Assembly: GCF_037963835.1 (NCBI RefSeq)
Contig: NZ_CP150145.1
Span: 6,138,001 to 6,202,000 of the forward strand
Reading direction: 5' to 3'
From: Paenibacillus sp. FSL H8-0332
GTDB lineage: Bacteria; Bacillota; Bacilli; Paenibacillales; Paenibacillaceae
Length of the DNA: 64,000 bases
Below the pieces are notes generated by a model, which saw only the letters and a program-made list of their open reading frames with translations, was not told where the DNA came from and ran no database searches. The position numbers were made by a program, and so were the translations under genes. Positions 53,869 to 62,997 of this stretch are shown here, piece after piece; positions within the stretch are counted from its first letter, which is position 1, and each line of letters begins with the position of its first letter.

Positions 53869-55644
53869 TTACAGCGCGTATGGATCAACGGTGAGCTGAA
53901 CCGGGGGCCGGGGGCCCGCAGTTAGCCTAATGCTGCGTATCTGAGCCCATGGCTCACGGGGCACCTCCCGGTCATCCCTCTGTGTATCCTCAATCATCAC
54001 CGTATCGAGCTGCTGCTGGATATCCGCTGACTCCGCTGCTTCGTCCAGACATACCACCGCCCAGCCCGCTTCCAGGCGGGGCAGCGCCAGCATCGAGCCG
54101 CTGCCGGAATATAGCACCTGGCGGAGCCTGATCCGTCCTTCCTCCCGCACCACCGTGACCGGCAGTACGGCATGAGCTTCCGCCTTGGAGTCCAGGCCCC
54201 CGAGCGCCGTGACTGCTACCGCGCAGTCCGGGTAACGCAGCACCAGCCATTCCCTGTCTCCGGCAGTATTCACTACAGCTTCTACCTCGCCGTCATAGCG
54301 GTGGACCAGCCATTCATCGGCAATCTCCGCTGCCCGGTTATGCACCCGGGTCATCGAGCGGATCACCACCAGCGCATTCCCCTGCTGGGCTGAGCGCGTC
54401 TCCACCTCCGGGTACAGCGGCCCGGCGAACAATGCGGGCATCAAATAGGCGCTGCGGTATTCCTCCGCCGGATGCGTCCGCACGGCAGTGGAGTCATCTA
54501 CATACCAGCGCAGATAGGACACCTGCTGATCCTGCACGCTGAAGCTAACCGGGAAGCTCTGCCAGCCCAGCCCCCAGGACGGATGCTGGTAGCTGCCCGG
54601 CATCACCGGGAAGCGGTTGATGCTGCCCAGGCGGGTATGCTGCCCGATCCAGGTATAGGCACGCGAGGCATCGAAGATCCGCTCCTCACGAATCCGTGGT
54701 ACCGGCAGCGCAGCCGAGGCGTTCTCCCGTGGCCGCAAATCCGCCGCGAACAGTAGGACCGCCGCCAGATCGTTAAGCGAAAAGGTCTGCTCCGCCAGAG
54801 CACTGACCCCCGTCACCCCGGCAATCGTCCACAGCAGGCTCTGCCGTGAGGTCTCTCCCCGGAAGTTATAGCTGCGGATCGAGGGAACGAATTCCTCTCC
54901 GTCATGGAAGATGAGCAGTTCCTTCAGGGCATCCATCTGCACAGACAGCCGCCCGGCCAGCTCCCGGTCATGCTGCTGAAGTACAGAACCGGCAATCCTC
55001 AGCGCGTTCATCATCACCCCTTGGTAGACAAGGCTGATATTCTCTCCCCAGCCCCAGCCCCGGCGGACCGTATATTCCTCCCACCTCTTGAAATAGGCGG
55101 TTGCCGTCTGGAGATACTCAGGTTCTCCGAGAAAGTGGGCTACCGCCAGCAGCATCGCCCCGTCACTCATCGTCTTGTTCGGGTAGAACAGCTCCGGTGT
55201 CCGGCATTCCTTGGAGAACCAGGCAGCCGCATGATGGAACATGCGCTGCATGATCTCCAGATGGCTGGCCGGGAAGACGCCGGGATTGGTGAGGCGCACC
55301 GCCACCAGCGGCATGAGGATGAAGAAGGCGGCATTGGAATCCTGGATTACGCTCTCCTCCCGGTACCAGAGGAACCCTCCGTAATCCGGGTGCTCCGGGT
55401 CAGTGAACTGCAGCCCGGCAATCGCTTCAAGCATCTCCAGCCCGGCCTGTTCATCCAGCCGGCCCAGTAATGTGCCGTAAGCATAATATCCGGCCGAGAA
55501 CCGGGCCTCATGGCAATAAGGCAGCGTAGCGACCTGCCGGGTATGCCCGGGCCGGTCATAGCGGACCAGCCCTGCTTCGATTACACTATCCGCCGAGGCG
55601 GCGGCATAGCTCTTTTCGAGAATCTGTCTCACCTCATGATTCAA
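53869..55644 (-). CDS. Uncharacterised alpha-helical protein of the carbohydrate cluster
   Basis: 591 residues, no signal peptide. The N-terminal two-thirds (about 1-330) is helical, with aromatic-rich loops (YYAYGTLLGRL, GFLWYREESVIQDSNAAFFIL, YPNKTMSDGAML, RGWGWGENISLVYQGVMM), suggestive of an (alpha/alpha)-barrel like heparinase, alginate-lyase or GH88-type folds. The last 200 residues are beta-rich with a DWYVDDSTAVRTHPAEEYRS-type segment. No catalytic motif is recognised. It lies between the beta-helix protein and the importer lipoprotein and is probably a cytoplasmic carbohydrate-processing enzyme. Confidence 0.6.
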   Translation of the reverse strand: MNHEVRQILEKSYAAASADSVIEAGLVRYDRPGHTRQVATLPYCHEARFSAGYYAYGTLLGRLDEQAGLEMLEAIAGLQFTDPEHPDYGGFLWYREESVIQDSNAAFFILMPLVAVRLTNPGVFPASHLEIMQRMFHHAAAWFSKECRTPELFYPNKTMSDGAMLLAVAHFLGEPEYLQTATAYFKRWEEYTVRRGWGWGENISLVYQGVMMNALRIAGSVLQQHDRELAGRLSVQMDALKELLIFHDGEEFVPSIRSYNFRGETSRQSLLWTIAGVTGVSALAEQTFSLNDLAAVLLFAADLRPRENASAALPVPRIREERIFDASRAYTWIGQHTRLGSINRFPVMPGSYQHPSWGLGWQSFPVSFSVQDQQVSYLRWYVDDSTAVRTHPAEEYRSAYLMPALFAGPLYPEVETRSAQQGNALVVIRSMTRVHNRAAEIADEWLVHRYDGEVEAVVNTAGDREWLVLRYPDCAVAVTALGGLDSKAEAHAVLPVTVVREEGRIRLRQVLYSGSGSMLALPRLEAGWAVVCLDEAAESADIQQQLDTVMIEDTQRDDREVPREPWAQIRSIRLTAGPRPPVQLTVDPYAL

Positions 55645-55676
55645 CGCTGCCCGCCCCCTGTGCTTGAATTCATCTG

Positions 55677-57335
55677 TTATTCCACCGTGCTCAATTGCTT
55701 GCCCATTTCATAAATATCCTTCAGCATAATGGCATCCGCTTTATGCTCCTGATACCAGGAGGCATAGAATTCATCAACCTTGGTGCCGCCTGCCTTCTCC
55801 CAGACCCCCTTGGCTTCTTCAATGAACTGGTCCACCGAAGCCGGATCGGAGCTGACGATGGCCTGCATGGCCCGGTCAAGGATCGTTTTATTCGCATTGG
55901 TGTTGATCTGGGTCAGATCCTGCGGCAGCAGCGGCAGGAAGGCTTTTTGCGTAATGCCGACAATCGGGCGGTCCGGGTTCATGTACAGCTTCTCGGCCTT
56001 TTCATAGATTGCGATGAAATCCTGTTCCGCCGGTGTAGGATTCACCTTGTTCTTCAGCCCGTAATTCTTGCCGATCAGCGGGGTTAGCATGCCCATATCG
56101 CGGTTATATTCCAGTTCCTTCTTGTTCTTCTCCGGGTCGATCATCTCGGCACGGCCATCGGCCGTTTTCTTGTAATGGACCCCTTCGATGCCGTTCTGAA
56201 TCGTGGTGGTGTACTTCTCTGTAACCATGAAATCAATCATCTTCATCACGGATTCCGGGTCTTTGCCCGCTGCATTCACCATGCCGGTCATCTGGATCGG
56301 AGAGGTCAGCGTCGGGCTGAACTGGCCGAATTCCGTCGTCGGCAAGGCAATCGGGATCACCTCGGCCTCCGGCGAGTTCTTCTTGAGCGTCTCATAGGTG
56401 CTGACATCGGCCCCGTTACCGCCGTAAATGCCCAGCTTGCCGGAGATCCACTCCTGCTTCTGCTTCTCGCCGTTCTTATCCGTGACGAAATCCTTATCCA
56501 CCACACCCGCTGCATACAGCTCCTTCTGGAAGGAGATTGCCGCCTTGATCCGGTCCCAGTCATGGACAACCTTGTCATTCTCCAGCACCCATGGGTACTG
56601 GTCTTCGCCAAACAGCGTAAATCCGGTGCCGAACATGTTGTTCAGAATAATTCCGGCTACAAAGCTGAGTCCGGTTCCCTGCGTATCCGCTTTGCCGTTG
56701 CCGTCCGGGTCCTGCTCAGTGAATGCTTTTGCCACCTTCAGCAGCTCCTCCGGTGTGGTGGGCACCTCCAGATTCAGCTTCTTCAGCCAGTCATTGCGGA
56801 TAAACAGATAATGCTGCGGACCGAACTGGATCGGACGCCCCACCGTATACAGCTTGCCGTCCGCCATGGTACCTGCCTTGCGCAGCGCCGGATATTTCTC
56901 CAGCATCGCCTTATATTCTGTACTGCTGCCCGCAATCAGGTCATCCAGCGGAAGGAGCTGCTTCTGGTTGTAGAGCTGCCCCTGGTAAGCGGTATCAAAT
57001 TCAAAGATCAGGTCAGGGGCAGACTTCGACGCGAACAGCACATTGAACTTTTGCAGGGATTCAAAACGCGGAACCGTAACGTATTTGACGTTCACCGGCC
57101 CGTTCTCATTGACCCATTTCGTCCAGCGGTTGTCGCTCATTGTCCCCTCTTCTGCGGGTACCGAGCCGCGGTCGTACAGCGAGACGGTGATGGACCCGCG
57201 CTTCCCGGAGCCCTCTCTCTTGTCTGTGCCCTGCGTGGCGGCATTGTTGCCGCCGCAGCCTGTTACCGCGATTGCGAGCAGCAGGGATGCTGCACTTGCA
57301 GCGGTTGTTTTTCTAAGCCGGGGTGAATTGTGCAT
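55677..57335 (-). CDS. Sugar ABC transporter substrate-binding lipoprotein
   Basis: 552 residues. Lipoprotein signal MHNSPRLRKTTAASAASLLLAIAVTGCGGN with the lipobox VTGC and lipidated Cys27. The mature protein is a type 2 periplasmic-binding fold with SLYDRGSVPAEEGTMSDNRWTKWVNENG near the start and YKTYDPEKN-like features typical of LipO-type proteins that bind oligosaccharides. GGAGGGTC precedes the ATG. It serves the two permeases encoded upstream. As in the first module, no ATPase gene is present. Confidence 0.9.
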   Translation of the reverse strand: MHNSPRLRKTTAASAASLLLAIAVTGCGGNNAATQGTDKREGSGKRGSITVSLYDRGSVPAEEGTMSDNRWTKWVNENGPVNVKYVTVPRFESLQKFNVLFASKSAPDLIFEFDTAYQGQLYNQKQLLPLDDLIAGSSTEYKAMLEKYPALRKAGTMADGKLYTVGRPIQFGPQHYLFIRNDWLKKLNLEVPTTPEELLKVAKAFTEQDPDGNGKADTQGTGLSFVAGIILNNMFGTGFTLFGEDQYPWVLENDKVVHDWDRIKAAISFQKELYAAGVVDKDFVTDKNGEKQKQEWISGKLGIYGGNGADVSTYETLKKNSPEAEVIPIALPTTEFGQFSPTLTSPIQMTGMVNAAGKDPESVMKMIDFMVTEKYTTTIQNGIEGVHYKKTADGRAEMIDPEKNKKELEYNRDMGMLTPLIGKNYGLKNKVNPTPAEQDFIAIYEKAEKLYMNPDRPIVGITQKAFLPLLPQDLTQINTNANKTILDRAMQAIVSSDPASVDQFIEEAKGVWEKAGGTKVDEFYASWYQEHKADAIMLKDIYEMGKQLSTVE

Positions 57336-57393
57336 ATGATTATGACCCTCCTAATAATGGCGTTCTGGTATTTGCGGTATGGCGCAGCAGCGG

Positions 57394-58269
57394 TCAGCCC
57401 TTGATGGCCCCGATGGTTACGCCTTTGACAAAATAACGCTGCAGCAGCGGATAAACAATCAGCATCGGAATGACCATGACCATAATCCCCGCAGCCTTGA
57501 TGCCTTCCGGTGTAATGTTGACCACCTCCTGCGAGTTCATCGTATTCAGCTCCTGCAGGACGGCCTGGCTCTTCACCATCTGCTGGATAAGCACGGTCAG
57601 ATTGATTTTCTCCGGGCTGTTCATGTAGATCATGACGTTGAAGAAGGAGTTCCAGTAATACACGCCGTAAAAGAGTCCGATCGTCGCCAGTACGGGCAGG
57701 GACAACGGCAGAATAATGCCCGCCAGCAGCCGCCATTCGCCGGAGCCGTCAATTCTGGCCGCTTCCACCAGCTCCTCCGGTATGTTCTCGAAAAAAGACC
57801 GCATGATCATCATATTATAAGTGCTGACCAGAGCCGGCAGCCACAGGGCTGCGTAGGAATCGACCAGACCAAGACTGCTGACCACGAGATAGGTCGGGAT
57901 CAGTCCGCCGGTGAACAGCATGGTGAACACAATCGCCAGCGTCAGCGTGCGTCTTCCGTAGAAATCACGGCGGGACAAGGGATACGCAGCGAAAATGGTG
58001 AACAGCATACTGGCCGCCACACCGACCAGGGTAATCAGCAGGCTGTTGCCGAAGGCGCGCACCACCGGCGTTCCTTCAAAGAGCATCGTGTATGAGCTTA
58101 GTGTGAAATCCACCGGCCACAGGGTGACAAAACCGGACAGTACCGCATCCTTGCCGCTGAGGGACAGGGAGGCCAGATGGAGCAGCGGCAGCAGACACAG
58201 AATGCCTGCGAGCGTCAGCAGCAGATAATTGAAGCTGTAGAATACTTTTTCACCGTTTGTACTTTGCAT
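57394..58269 (-). CDS. Carbohydrate ABC transporter permease (YtcP-like)
   Basis: 291 residues with six predicted membrane helices. EAA loop EELVEAARIDGSGEWRLLAGIILPLSLPVLATIGL and the closing YFVKGVTIGAIKG identify the YtcP/MalG-like inner-membrane subunit. It starts 12 bp after the LplB-like permease. It forms the pore with that partner for the adjacent lipoprotein. Confidence 0.92.
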   Translation of the reverse strand: MQSTNGEKVFYSFNYLLLTLAGILCLLPLLHLASLSLSGKDAVLSGFVTLWPVDFTLSSYTMLFEGTPVVRAFGNSLLITLVGVAASMLFTIFAAYPLSRRDFYGRRTLTLAIVFTMLFTGGLIPTYLVVSSLGLVDSYAALWLPALVSTYNMMIMRSFFENIPEELVEAARIDGSGEWRLLAGIILPLSLPVLATIGLFYGVYYWNSFFNVMIYMNSPEKINLTVLIQQMVKSQAVLQELNTMNSQEVVNITPEGIKAAGIMVMVIPMLIVYPLLQRYFVKGVTIGAIKG

Positions 58270-58281
58270 AGTGTCCTCCTG

Positions 58282-59253
58282 TTACCACAAGCCTTTATTG
58301 AAGCGCCGGGCAATGGCGTTGGAGATCAGCACCAGAGTCAGCGCGACCAGGGAATCGAACATCCCCAGGGCAGCCGTCAGGCTGAACTGCCCGCCTTGCA
58401 GTCCAATCGCGTAGATGTAGGTGCTGATGACCTCGGAGATGCCCGATACAATCGAGTTCTGCAGCACGTAGACATGGTCGAACCCTACCTCCATCACCCG
58501 TCCCATGGCGAGAATCAGCATGATGACGATGGTCGGGCTGATCCCGGGCAAAGTGATGTTGCGGATCTGCTTCCATTTGCCCGCCCCGTCCATACTCGCC
58601 GCTTCATAGAGGCTGGGGTCAATGGACGTCAGTGCAGCCAGATAGATAATTGCATTGAAGCCCGCGTCCTTCCATATTCCAGAGCCGAGAAAGATCGAGA
58701 CCCAGGACCACTCCTTGAACAGGAAGGGAAAAGCCTGGCCGGTCAGCTTCTCAACCACCACGTTAGCTACCCCGGTCTGGGCAAAGATCGTCACCACCAG
58801 CCCGCCGACAATGACCCAGGAGAAGAAGTAAGGCAAGTAGACGAGGGTCTGGACTGATTTTTTGAACCACTTGTTCCTGACTTCATTCAGCATAATCGCC
58901 AGGGCAATCGGGAACGGAAAGCTGACCAGCACGGATAATATACTGAGCACAAGCGTATTGCGGATAATCTGCACCGACTGTGCCTGGGTGAACAGATTGG
59001 TGAAATTGTCCATGCCGACCCACTGGCTGCCCCATACCCCTTCATAGAAGGTATAGTTCTTGAAGGCGATAACCAGCCCCAGCATGGGGGTGTATTTGAA
59101 AATCATATAAAATGCGATAACCGGAACGAACATGACCCACAAGGGGACATTGTTCTTGAACCGGCGGGTCTGCCAGAAGCGCCTGCGGCTGCTTCCGCTC
59201 TGCCGTGAAGTGTCCAGCTGCAGCACCGCTTCACTGCTTGTATTCGCTTTCAT
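58282..59253 (-). CDS. Carbohydrate ABC transporter permease (LplB-like)
   Basis: 323 residues. A basic cytoplasmic N-terminus (RQSGSSRRRFWQTRRFKNNVP) precedes six predicted helices and an EAA-type loop PSLYEAASMDGAGKWKQIRNITLPGISPTIVIML. AAAGGAGG precedes the ATG. Same role as its counterpart at 25531-26517, in an independent importer. Confidence 0.92.
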   Translation of the reverse strand: MKANTSSEAVLQLDTSRQSGSSRRRFWQTRRFKNNVPLWVMFVPVIAFYMIFKYTPMLGLVIAFKNYTFYEGVWGSQWVGMDNFTNLFTQAQSVQIIRNTLVLSILSVLVSFPFPIALAIMLNEVRNKWFKKSVQTLVYLPYFFSWVIVGGLVVTIFAQTGVANVVVEKLTGQAFPFLFKEWSWVSIFLGSGIWKDAGFNAIIYLAALTSIDPSLYEAASMDGAGKWKQIRNITLPGISPTIVIMLILAMGRVMEVGFDHVYVLQNSIVSGISEVISTYIYAIGLQGGQFSLTAALGMFDSLVALTLVLISNAIARRFNKGLW

Positions 59254-59407
59254 TCCGGTGCCTCCTTTCGCTTGCGTGTTGTGCTTGATTAAGTCATGCG
59301 ATGGAGCTGAAATGGCCGTTTCATGTCCTCACCATAGCCGCTCCGGCCGGTTAGAGCAATATTCAGTTTACCTGTTAATCGCCGCAGAACCCTTATACAG
59401 CCTGGGG

Positions 59408-60475
59408 TTACAGGATTTCGGCCAGCTCCCGGGCCAGATTCTCCCCCATCCGGATATGTCCGTCATCCCCGGGATGAATCAGATCACAGGACAACCCGCT
59501 AAGATCATCCAGCACCCGGTCTCCTTCAATCAGGTGCAGCTTGGGGTGGGACAGGCGCTCTACATGGCTGCGCAGAATGGCGTTGAACCGGCTGTCCTGC
59601 TCCGCAATCCCGCTGCCCGGGAACATGGCAAAGTTGGGGTAGATCGTAATGACCGCCACCGGCTTCTCCGGATGCCCGCTTACCAGCCGGTCCAGCAGAT
59701 AGCCGGTCCGCTCACGGAATTCGTCTGCCGACAGGTGATCCCGCATATTCACGCCCAGCTCCAGGGTCATGAACGACCAGTCCTGCTGCGCCGCCAGATA
59801 ATTGCTCATCTCCCGTTCACAGTGGCAGGAGCCGCTCATGCCCAGATTCAGCACATCGGCAGCCAGCCTTCTTGCCGCGTGAGCAATATACGGCAGGCTG
59901 CTATTCTCTCCATAGGTGATGGATGAACCGTAAGCCATCCAACGCTGGCGGGGAATCTCCCCTTCCACCGGCGGGCGGAGCGGATGGCCGAAGGTCTCGA
60001 TGCCGCAGACCACGCAGGCATACCGTCCGAAGCAGATCCGCCATACCTCCGGCGCAAAGCCTGTGCCCATCAGCAGCCTGCGGTCAGCCATCGCCAGCCG
60101 CGGCGGCTCGCTTAACTGGAGCGTGCGGATCGTCCCCGCCTGAAGCTCATGCCTGGAATGGAACAGCCCGCCCTTGAACACGGTCACACAGCCATCCGTC
60201 TCCGGCAAAGACAAGGTTACCCGGATATTCGGAGCCGGTGTGACGAACCTGAGCTCACAACCACCTGCTTCCCCGGCAATGAACCGGCCCCGCTCATTCA
60301 GGTGCTCCCTGACGCTGCGGGGAATGCGGCGGAGGTGCAACCCGTAGCCCGCTGCCGGCTCCAGCTCGGCAACGTTATGGAAGGCAACCCGGTCCAATCC
60401 CGGCAGCCCTCTGGTGGCGGAATGGATGCTGGATGGATTGGTGCTGGAGGGATTAATGTTGGCGGAATTATACAT
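59408..60475 (-). CDS. SGNH/GDSL hydrolase, probable carbohydrate esterase
   Basis: 355 residues, no signal peptide. An N-terminal beta-domain (about 30-170) is followed by an SGNH hydrolase domain with block I WMAYGSSITYGEN (catalytic Ser in GSS), block III ELGVNMRD (Asn), block V LIHPGDDGHIRMG (His with Asp). These are the Ser/Gly/Asn/His set of carbohydrate esterases such as acetyl esterases acting on xylan or pectin. Its ATG overlaps the end of the GH105 gene by 8 bp, so the two are cotranscribed and probably both process imported oligosaccharides. Confidence 0.85.
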   Translation of the reverse strand: MYNSANINPSSTNPSSIHSATRGLPGLDRVAFHNVAELEPAAGYGLHLRRIPRSVREHLNERGRFIAGEAGGCELRFVTPAPNIRVTLSLPETDGCVTVFKGGLFHSRHELQAGTIRTLQLSEPPRLAMADRRLLMGTGFAPEVWRICFGRYACVVCGIETFGHPLRPPVEGEIPRQRWMAYGSSITYGENSSLPYIAHAARRLAADVLNLGMSGSCHCEREMSNYLAAQQDWSFMTLELGVNMRDHLSADEFRERTGYLLDRLVSGHPEKPVAVITIYPNFAMFPGSGIAEQDSRFNAILRSHVERLSHPKLHLIEGDRVLDDLSGLSCDLIHPGDDGHIRMGENLARELAEIL

Positions 60476-61535
60476 GCTTTATCGCCTCTACCAGCAGCAG
60501 GAGCGCCATGGATTGCCCGTAGGGCATCGGGCAGACGGGGATCTCCCGGTAGTCCTGAAGCGTAGCGCCCATGCCCGTCCCGTAGGAGACACCCTTCACT
60601 ACCCCGTCTTCATCTATCTGGTCCAGCACGTAATGAAGGGCTGTCATTCCAGGCTTGCGGCAGTCCTCTGGCAGCAGCCCTTGCCGCACGGCCTTAAGCA
60701 TCCCGTAAGCAAAAGCGGCGGTAGCCGAGGTCTCCAGATACGAACTGCTGTCGTCCAGCAGGGTATGCCACGCTCCCTCCGGCGCCTGGAGCTCCATCAG
60801 CTTGCCCACCTGCCGCTCCAGTGAAGAGAGCAGGAAGCTGCTCACGCCCGGCGGCAGCTCCACCATCTCCAGATAATCCACCAGCCCGGCGGTATACCAG
60901 GAATTGCCGCGTGCCCACAGGGCCCGGGCAAAGTGATGGCCACCCTCGAAGGTCCAGCCATGGAAGAATAAACCGGTTACGGGATCGGTCAGATACTTAA
61001 GGTGGACGAGAAACTGGCGGATGCTCTCCTGTATGCACTCTTCCTCCTTCAGCATGATCCCCATCCGGGCCACAAACAGCACTGTCATATACAGCGTGTC
61101 GTCCCAAAGCTGACCGGTATTCGGACTGCCGGTCACCTCATGCTGAAGGCCGCCTTCCTCTGTACGCGGCATCTCATGCAGCGCATACTCCAGCCATTCC
61201 CGGCACAGCTTCAGATAATCCGCGCGTCCGGTCTCCTCCGCCAGATAGCTAAGAGTAAGCATCGGACACATCGTATTGACGTTTTTCACCGGGATTCCCC
61301 CGTCAAGCTTGCTGTCGAACCAGCCGGTCAGATATTGCAGAATCTCCTCTTTCCCGTTCTCACGGTAGTAGCTGTACAAGGCAAACAATCCCACCCCCTG
61401 CGGCCATTCCCAATTGTCCATCGAGATGATGCCAATGGGCGCCGTTTCCTGAATGGAGCCTCTCATATCCTTCATCCGCTCAATGACACGGGCGATATGG
61501 CCTTCCAGTGCTGTTCGTGACACGGTCTTCATCAT
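60468..61535 (-). CDS. GH105 unsaturated rhamnogalacturonyl/glucuronyl hydrolase (YteR-like)
   Basis: 355 residues, no signal peptide. (alpha/alpha)6 barrel with NWEWPQGVGLFALYSYYRENG, NTGQLWDDTLYMTVLFVARMG (Asp pair typical of YteR/GH88-GH105 catalysis), FEGGHHFARALWARGNSWYTAGLVDYLEM. The enzyme removes 4,5-unsaturated uronic acids left by polysaccharide lyases from the non-reducing end, usually from rhamnogalacturonan oligosaccharides. Start ATG at 61535, near AAGGGGGAAC. It is the first gene of the downstream module and overlaps the SGNH gene. Confidence 0.88.
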   Translation of the reverse strand: MMKTVSRTALEGHIARVIERMKDMRGSIQETAPIGIISMDNWEWPQGVGLFALYSYYRENGKEEILQYLTGWFDSKLDGGIPVKNVNTMCPMLTLSYLAEETGRADYLKLCREWLEYALHEMPRTEEGGLQHEVTGSPNTGQLWDDTLYMTVLFVARMGIMLKEEECIQESIRQFLVHLKYLTDPVTGLFFHGWTFEGGHHFARALWARGNSWYTAGLVDYLEMVELPPGVSSFLLSSLERQVGKLMELQAPEGAWHTLLDDSSSYLETSATAAFAYGMLKAVRQGLLPEDCRKPGMTALHYVLDQIDEDGVVKGVSYGTGMGATLQDYREIPVCPMPYGQSMALLLLVEAIKHV

Positions 61536-61871
61536 GTTCCCCCTTGTGAATGTCCTGATCAGGGCCTGCTGCTACGTGGATACCCTGTTCGCCACCTCAG
61601 TGTAGTCAAGCGGCGCAATGCCGTCCATTAACAAGAATCTTGCTAATCGCTTTCATTTCTGGCATTGTTCATGATGGGGCTGTATTCATCAGTTGGAGGA
61701 GTATCTATATAGATTGGACCTGTAAATTTAATAATGGGAGAAGTGACTTAGAGGAAGCCGCAGACTGGCAGCGCCCGGAAGAGCAAGGCCTCCACGGAGT
61801 CAGGAACAAATCCCACATTATAAATTTCCAGTTCAATCTACATAAAGAGAAATCAGGGAGGGTAACAGGTA
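61536..61871. other. Divergent promoter region between GH105 and the deacetylase gene
   Basis: No gene is evident. It holds a cre-like site at 61642-61655 and a hydrophobic short ORF (61640-61888) that overlaps the deacetylase start and lacks an RBS, so is not credited. Confidence 0.45.
61642..61655. promoter_or_regulatory. Candidate cre site upstream of GH105
   Basis: On the minus strand TGAAAGCGATTAGC matches the cre consensus at 12 of 14 positions, about 110 bp before the GH105 start. Confidence 0.35.
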
Positions 61872-62672
61872 ATGAGAATCAAGTTTGATCTTTTCCCCGG
61901 CGGTGTTGCTAAAGCGCTAACATTAAGCTGGGATGATGGAAGAACCTACGACCGGAAGCTCGTCGAGATTCTGAATCAGCATGGGCTGAAGGGGTCTTTT
62001 CATCTCAATTCGGGGTTGTTCGGCAATGAAGGCTACATCTCGCGGGACGAGGTGGCTGCGCTCTATGAGGGGCATGAGATTTCGGCGCATACCAGCACCC
62101 ATCCCTTCCTAACTATGACTCCGCGCGAGGGGATCGCCGATGAGATTCTGACGGACCGCAAGGCGCTGGAGGAGTTGGCCGGTTATCCGGTAAGGGGCAT
62201 GTCCTATCCGTTCGGCAATTACAATGATCAGGTGGTCGGCTTGCTCCCTGCCCTGGGTATTGAGTATTCCCGCACGGTGAATTCCCACCACAGCTTCAGC
62301 CTGCCGGACAACCTGCTGGCTTGGCACCCTACCTGCCACCACAAGGAGATGCTGGCCCTGGGTAAGAAGTTCCTGGAGGAGAAGCCCCGCTTCTCGTATA
62401 TGCAGCTGCTCTATGTCTGGGGACACAGCTATGAGTTCAATGACGATGACAACTGGCAGGAGCTGGAGCAGTTCGCCGCTATGATGGGCGGCCACGAAGA
62501 CATCTGGTACGCCACCAATATCGGGATCGTGGACTACCTCTCCGCTGTGCAGGGACTGCGCTTCTCGGCTTCGCAGGAGATGGTCTATAACCCGTCGGCA
62601 GTGGAGGTATGGATCTCCGTAGAGGGCGAAGCCTGCCGAATTCCCGGAGGGGCAACGGTACGGTTGGGTTAG
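61872..62672 (+). CDS. Polysaccharide deacetylase family protein (NodB-like)
   Basis: 266 residues, no signal peptide. NodB motifs: TLSWDDG (metal-binding Asp pair), the HxxxH of ISAHTSTHPF, and RGMSYPFGNYND (motif 3). Motif 4/5-like sequences WHPTCHH and LYVWGHSYEF complete the set. GGAGGGTAAC lies upstream of the ATG. It would deacetylate N- or O-acetylated sugars in the cytoplasm. It is divergent from GH105 and is followed by the repeat array at 62730. Confidence 0.85.
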   Translation: MRIKFDLFPGGVAKALTLSWDDGRTYDRKLVEILNQHGLKGSFHLNSGLFGNEGYISRDEVAALYEGHEISAHTSTHPFLTMTPREGIADEILTDRKALEELAGYPVRGMSYPFGNYNDQVVGLLPALGIEYSRTVNSHHSFSLPDNLLAWHPTCHHKEMLALGKKFLEEKPRFSYMQLLYVWGHSYEFNDDDNWQELEQFAAMMGGHEDIWYATNIGIVDYLSAVQGLRFSASQEMVYNPSAVEVWISVEGEACRIPGGATVRLG

Positions 62673-62729
62673 GGAATGCTGGGTTAGGGGACTGTTGGAT
62701 TAGGAGGCTTGTTGGTCACGAAGGAGAAA

Positions 62730-62901
62730 TGTTGCACTAATTGCAGCTTTGGTTACTTACTCCCGGGCGTTTGAGTGGAATGTTGCACAAAATGCAGGAA
62801 TTGGCTCGCCCCTCGGTTTGGGGGATGAGAAATGCTGCATTTCTTACAACAATCCTGAGTTAGAGCCGACTTAACGCGGGGAATGTTGTATTTAGTGCAG
62901 G
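62730..62901 (+). repeat. Four 18-bp repeat units at 51-52-bp spacing
   Basis: Units start at 62730 (TGTTGCACTAATTGCAGC), 62781 (TGTTGCACAAAATGCAGG), 62833 (TGCTGCATTTCTTACAAC) and 62884 (TGTTGTATTTAGTGCAGG), each preceded by G-R-A-A. Spacings are 51, 52 and 51 bp. Between cores the sequence is not conserved. The units are partly self-complementary (TGCA pairs). The function is unknown. Confidence 0.8.
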
Positions 62902-62950
62902 ATTTCGCCAACAGTAGCCAGTTAGTCTGAAGGCCATAAGCAGGCATAAT

Positions 62951-62997
62951 AAAACCCGATTCCGCCGCAGCCTAGATGGCTGGTGGAATCGGGTTTT
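62951..62997. terminator. Bidirectional terminator
   Basis: AAAACCCGATTCC and GGAATCGGGTTTT form a perfect 13-bp stem with an inner GCAGCC/GGCTG helix; T-rich on both strands. It separates the deacetylase from the convergent gene at the end of the window. Confidence 0.85.

Noticed and set aside
62730..62901. CRISPR array
   Set aside because: Repeat cores are only 18 bp and degenerate, there is no cas gene, and the spacers do not have uniform foreign character.
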